A stretch of 64,000 nucleotides of DNA from Parus major (Eukaryota; Chordata; Aves; Passeriformes; Paridae). Below, in pieces: positions 62,601-64,000 of the stretch. A program made the position numbers and the translations under genes. How positions within the stretch are numbered: the first letter of the stretch is position 1; every line of letters starts with the position of its first letter. Location: the NCBI RefSeq assembly GCF_001522545.3, contig NC_031776.1, positions 34,353,705 through 34,417,704 of the forward strand, read 5' to 3'. The notes under the pieces were generated by a model that worked only from the letters and a program-made list of their open reading frames with translations, did not search any database and was not told the origin of the DNA.

Positions 62601-63146
62601 CACAGAATCATAGCATGGTTTGTGGAAGGGACCCTAAAGATTGTCATTTCACCCCCCTGCCATGGGCAAGGACACCTTCCACTATCCCAGGCTGCTCCAA
62701 GCCCCATCCAGCCTGGCCACGGACTCTTCCAGGAACGGGGCAACCACAGCTCCCCTGGGCAACCTGTACCGGGGCCTCACCATCCTCACAGTAAAGATTT
62801 CTTTCCCTAATATCCTGTCTAAACCCATCCTCCTTCAGTTTGGAGTCATTCCCCCTTGTCCTGTCACTCCAGGCTCTTGGAAACTGTCCCTCTCCACCTT
62901 TTCTGTAGGTTCCCTTCTGGTTCTGGAAGTATGGAATTAGGTCACACTGAAGATTCTCTTCTCCGGGGTGAACATTCCCAATACTCTCATCATTTCCTCA
63001 TAGAGGTTCTCCATCCCTCTAACCTGAACCTCCTCTAGGCTCACTCCAACAGCCCCGTGTCCTTCCTGTGCTGAGGACACCAGAGATGAAGGCAGCACTG
63101 CCTGGACTCACCAGGATGGAGCAGAGGGGCAGGATGACCTCCCTTA
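62601..63146 (-). mobile_element. CR1 LINE 3' end, longest copy here
   Basis: The left edge 'cacagaatcatagcatggtt' is the reverse complement of the CR1 3' octamers. There follow 'ccctgccatgggcaaggaca', 'ccttccactatcccaggctg', 'tcctgtctaaacccatcctc' and 'cccccttgtcctgtcactcc'. The 5'-ward part has 'aggatggagcagaggggcag' and 'gatgacctcc'. It is 546 bp, well preserved and 5'-truncated at its right edge. Open frames here (up to 119 codons) are chance readings of the repeat. Confidence 0.95.
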
Positions 63147-64000
63147 CTGTTTGGTCAGTATAAATAGCAATATTTTACTGAGCAGACGTACTGAGCTTTC
63201 GGCCTTGGTTTGCTGATGTCATTTTAGAAAAGCAGTTGGATGTGGCCCATGAGAAAAAATGCATTTATTCTAAGAAAAAAATGAAAATTAACTTCTTTTT
63301 TTTTTTAATAATAATGACTTAAAATGTCAGAATGACTTTGCTATTAAACCCTCAGTATGTTTTTAGTAAGGGGACTACTAGTTCTTCCTCCACCTCCACA
63401 AGAAACCCACCCCAAACCCACATTTATGTTGTTAATAGCATAACTGCCTTAGTCCTAAGAAGTGATTCTCTGCTGTGGTTGACAGTGCTGGGGAAATAGC
63501 TGGCTAAGTGATTCTTGGATTTTAAACCACAAAATGCTGATCATGACTCCAACATTCACTTTTCAACTTTGGGAGGAACAGGATTTTGACCTCAGAAAAG
63601 GCACAGTGCCTGTGCTCATTAACATCCTTGTGGATGTCTTTTTCTTTAAGGGAAGGTCTATAGGAATAGGCCCTAAGACATAAAGAAAATAAAAGTCACT
63701 GACTATGGGCTAGTAGTGAAGGCATAGTAGTAATGAAGAATGACAAAGAAGTAAAAATGAGAACTCAGAAACCAAATTTTTCCCAGAAATGGAACTGTGG
63801 ATATTTTCATTGCTCTTATTGGCTTTCTGAAAGCCACTCGTGCTAACAGAGTTTTATGTCCATATATTTAAGTGGAGAGCAGATACTATGCCAGTAGCAA
63901 AAATTTGTTTTAATTACAAGATGAAAATAATTTTTAGTGGAAATTGAAGTAGTTTAGGTCTCAATCCTGCAAAGAGTTTTATGCTTGTGTTTAATTAGTG
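63147..64000. other. Gene-free DNA
   Basis: Nothing recognised to the window edge; a T run lies at about 63297-63308. Confidence 0.45.

Noticed and set aside
62435..62940. Plus-strand frames of 99-119 codons
   Set aside because: They are antisense readings of the CR1 3' end.
1..64000. CRISPR array, operons, ribosome binding sites or bacterial terminators
   Set aside because: Sequence is vertebrate nuclear DNA by its CR1 repeats, LTR and CpG depletion. The tandem repeats lack unique equal-length spacers.
1..64000. tRNA, U6, 5S or well-known microRNA genes
   Set aside because: Scanning by eye for their conserved boxes and seed regions found none. A computed search (tRNAscan-SE, Infernal) would be decisive.

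Overview
The window looks like 64 kb of avian, gene-free nuclear DNA, either a gene desert or the inside of a very large intron. It is AT-rich and CpG-poor. The only repeats I recognise with confidence are CR1-type LINE fragments, mostly 3' ends with the 'ggtcccttccaa...' tail seen in bird genomes, and one retroviral solo LTR. CR1 is also common in turtles and crocodilians, but the low repeat density here fits a bird better. I cannot name the species.

I recognise no protein-coding gene, tRNA, rRNA, snRNA, known microRNA, CRISPR array or bacterial feature. All open frames are short (177 codons at most), overlap on both strands, and match no family I know. They are what chance gives in such DNA, especially in the few GC-richer stretches (9.0-9.4, 26.1-26.6, 51.2-51.9, 55.3-55.8 and 62.4-63.1 kb). 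An isolated short exon cannot be excluded without alignment.

Layout. CR1 3' fragments on the + strand lie at 2.0, 21.2, 30.9, 32.6, 42.9 and possibly 51.4 kb. Those on the - strand lie at 12.5, 49.8, 53.1 and 62.6-63.1 kb. A broken CR1 reverse-transcriptase fragment lies at 60.8-61.4 kb. A solo LTR on the - strand occupies 41146-41846, with a 4-bp target duplication. Tandem repeats include a worn ~87-bp array (11.6-12.0 kb), a 41-bp minisatellite (42.4 kb), a perfect 59-bp duplication (48.0 kb) and a 39-bp one (48.8 kb).

A CpG-island-like block at 26.1-26.5 kb and about a dozen stretches rich in homeodomain-type TAATTA cores have the texture of conserved non-coding (enhancer) DNA. If so, the window is probably part of the regulatory landscape of a developmental gene outside it. 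That is inference from composition and motifs only.

I did not find an obvious undescribed system. The items most worth checking are the CpG-rich block, the candidate conserved elements and the 87-bp array.
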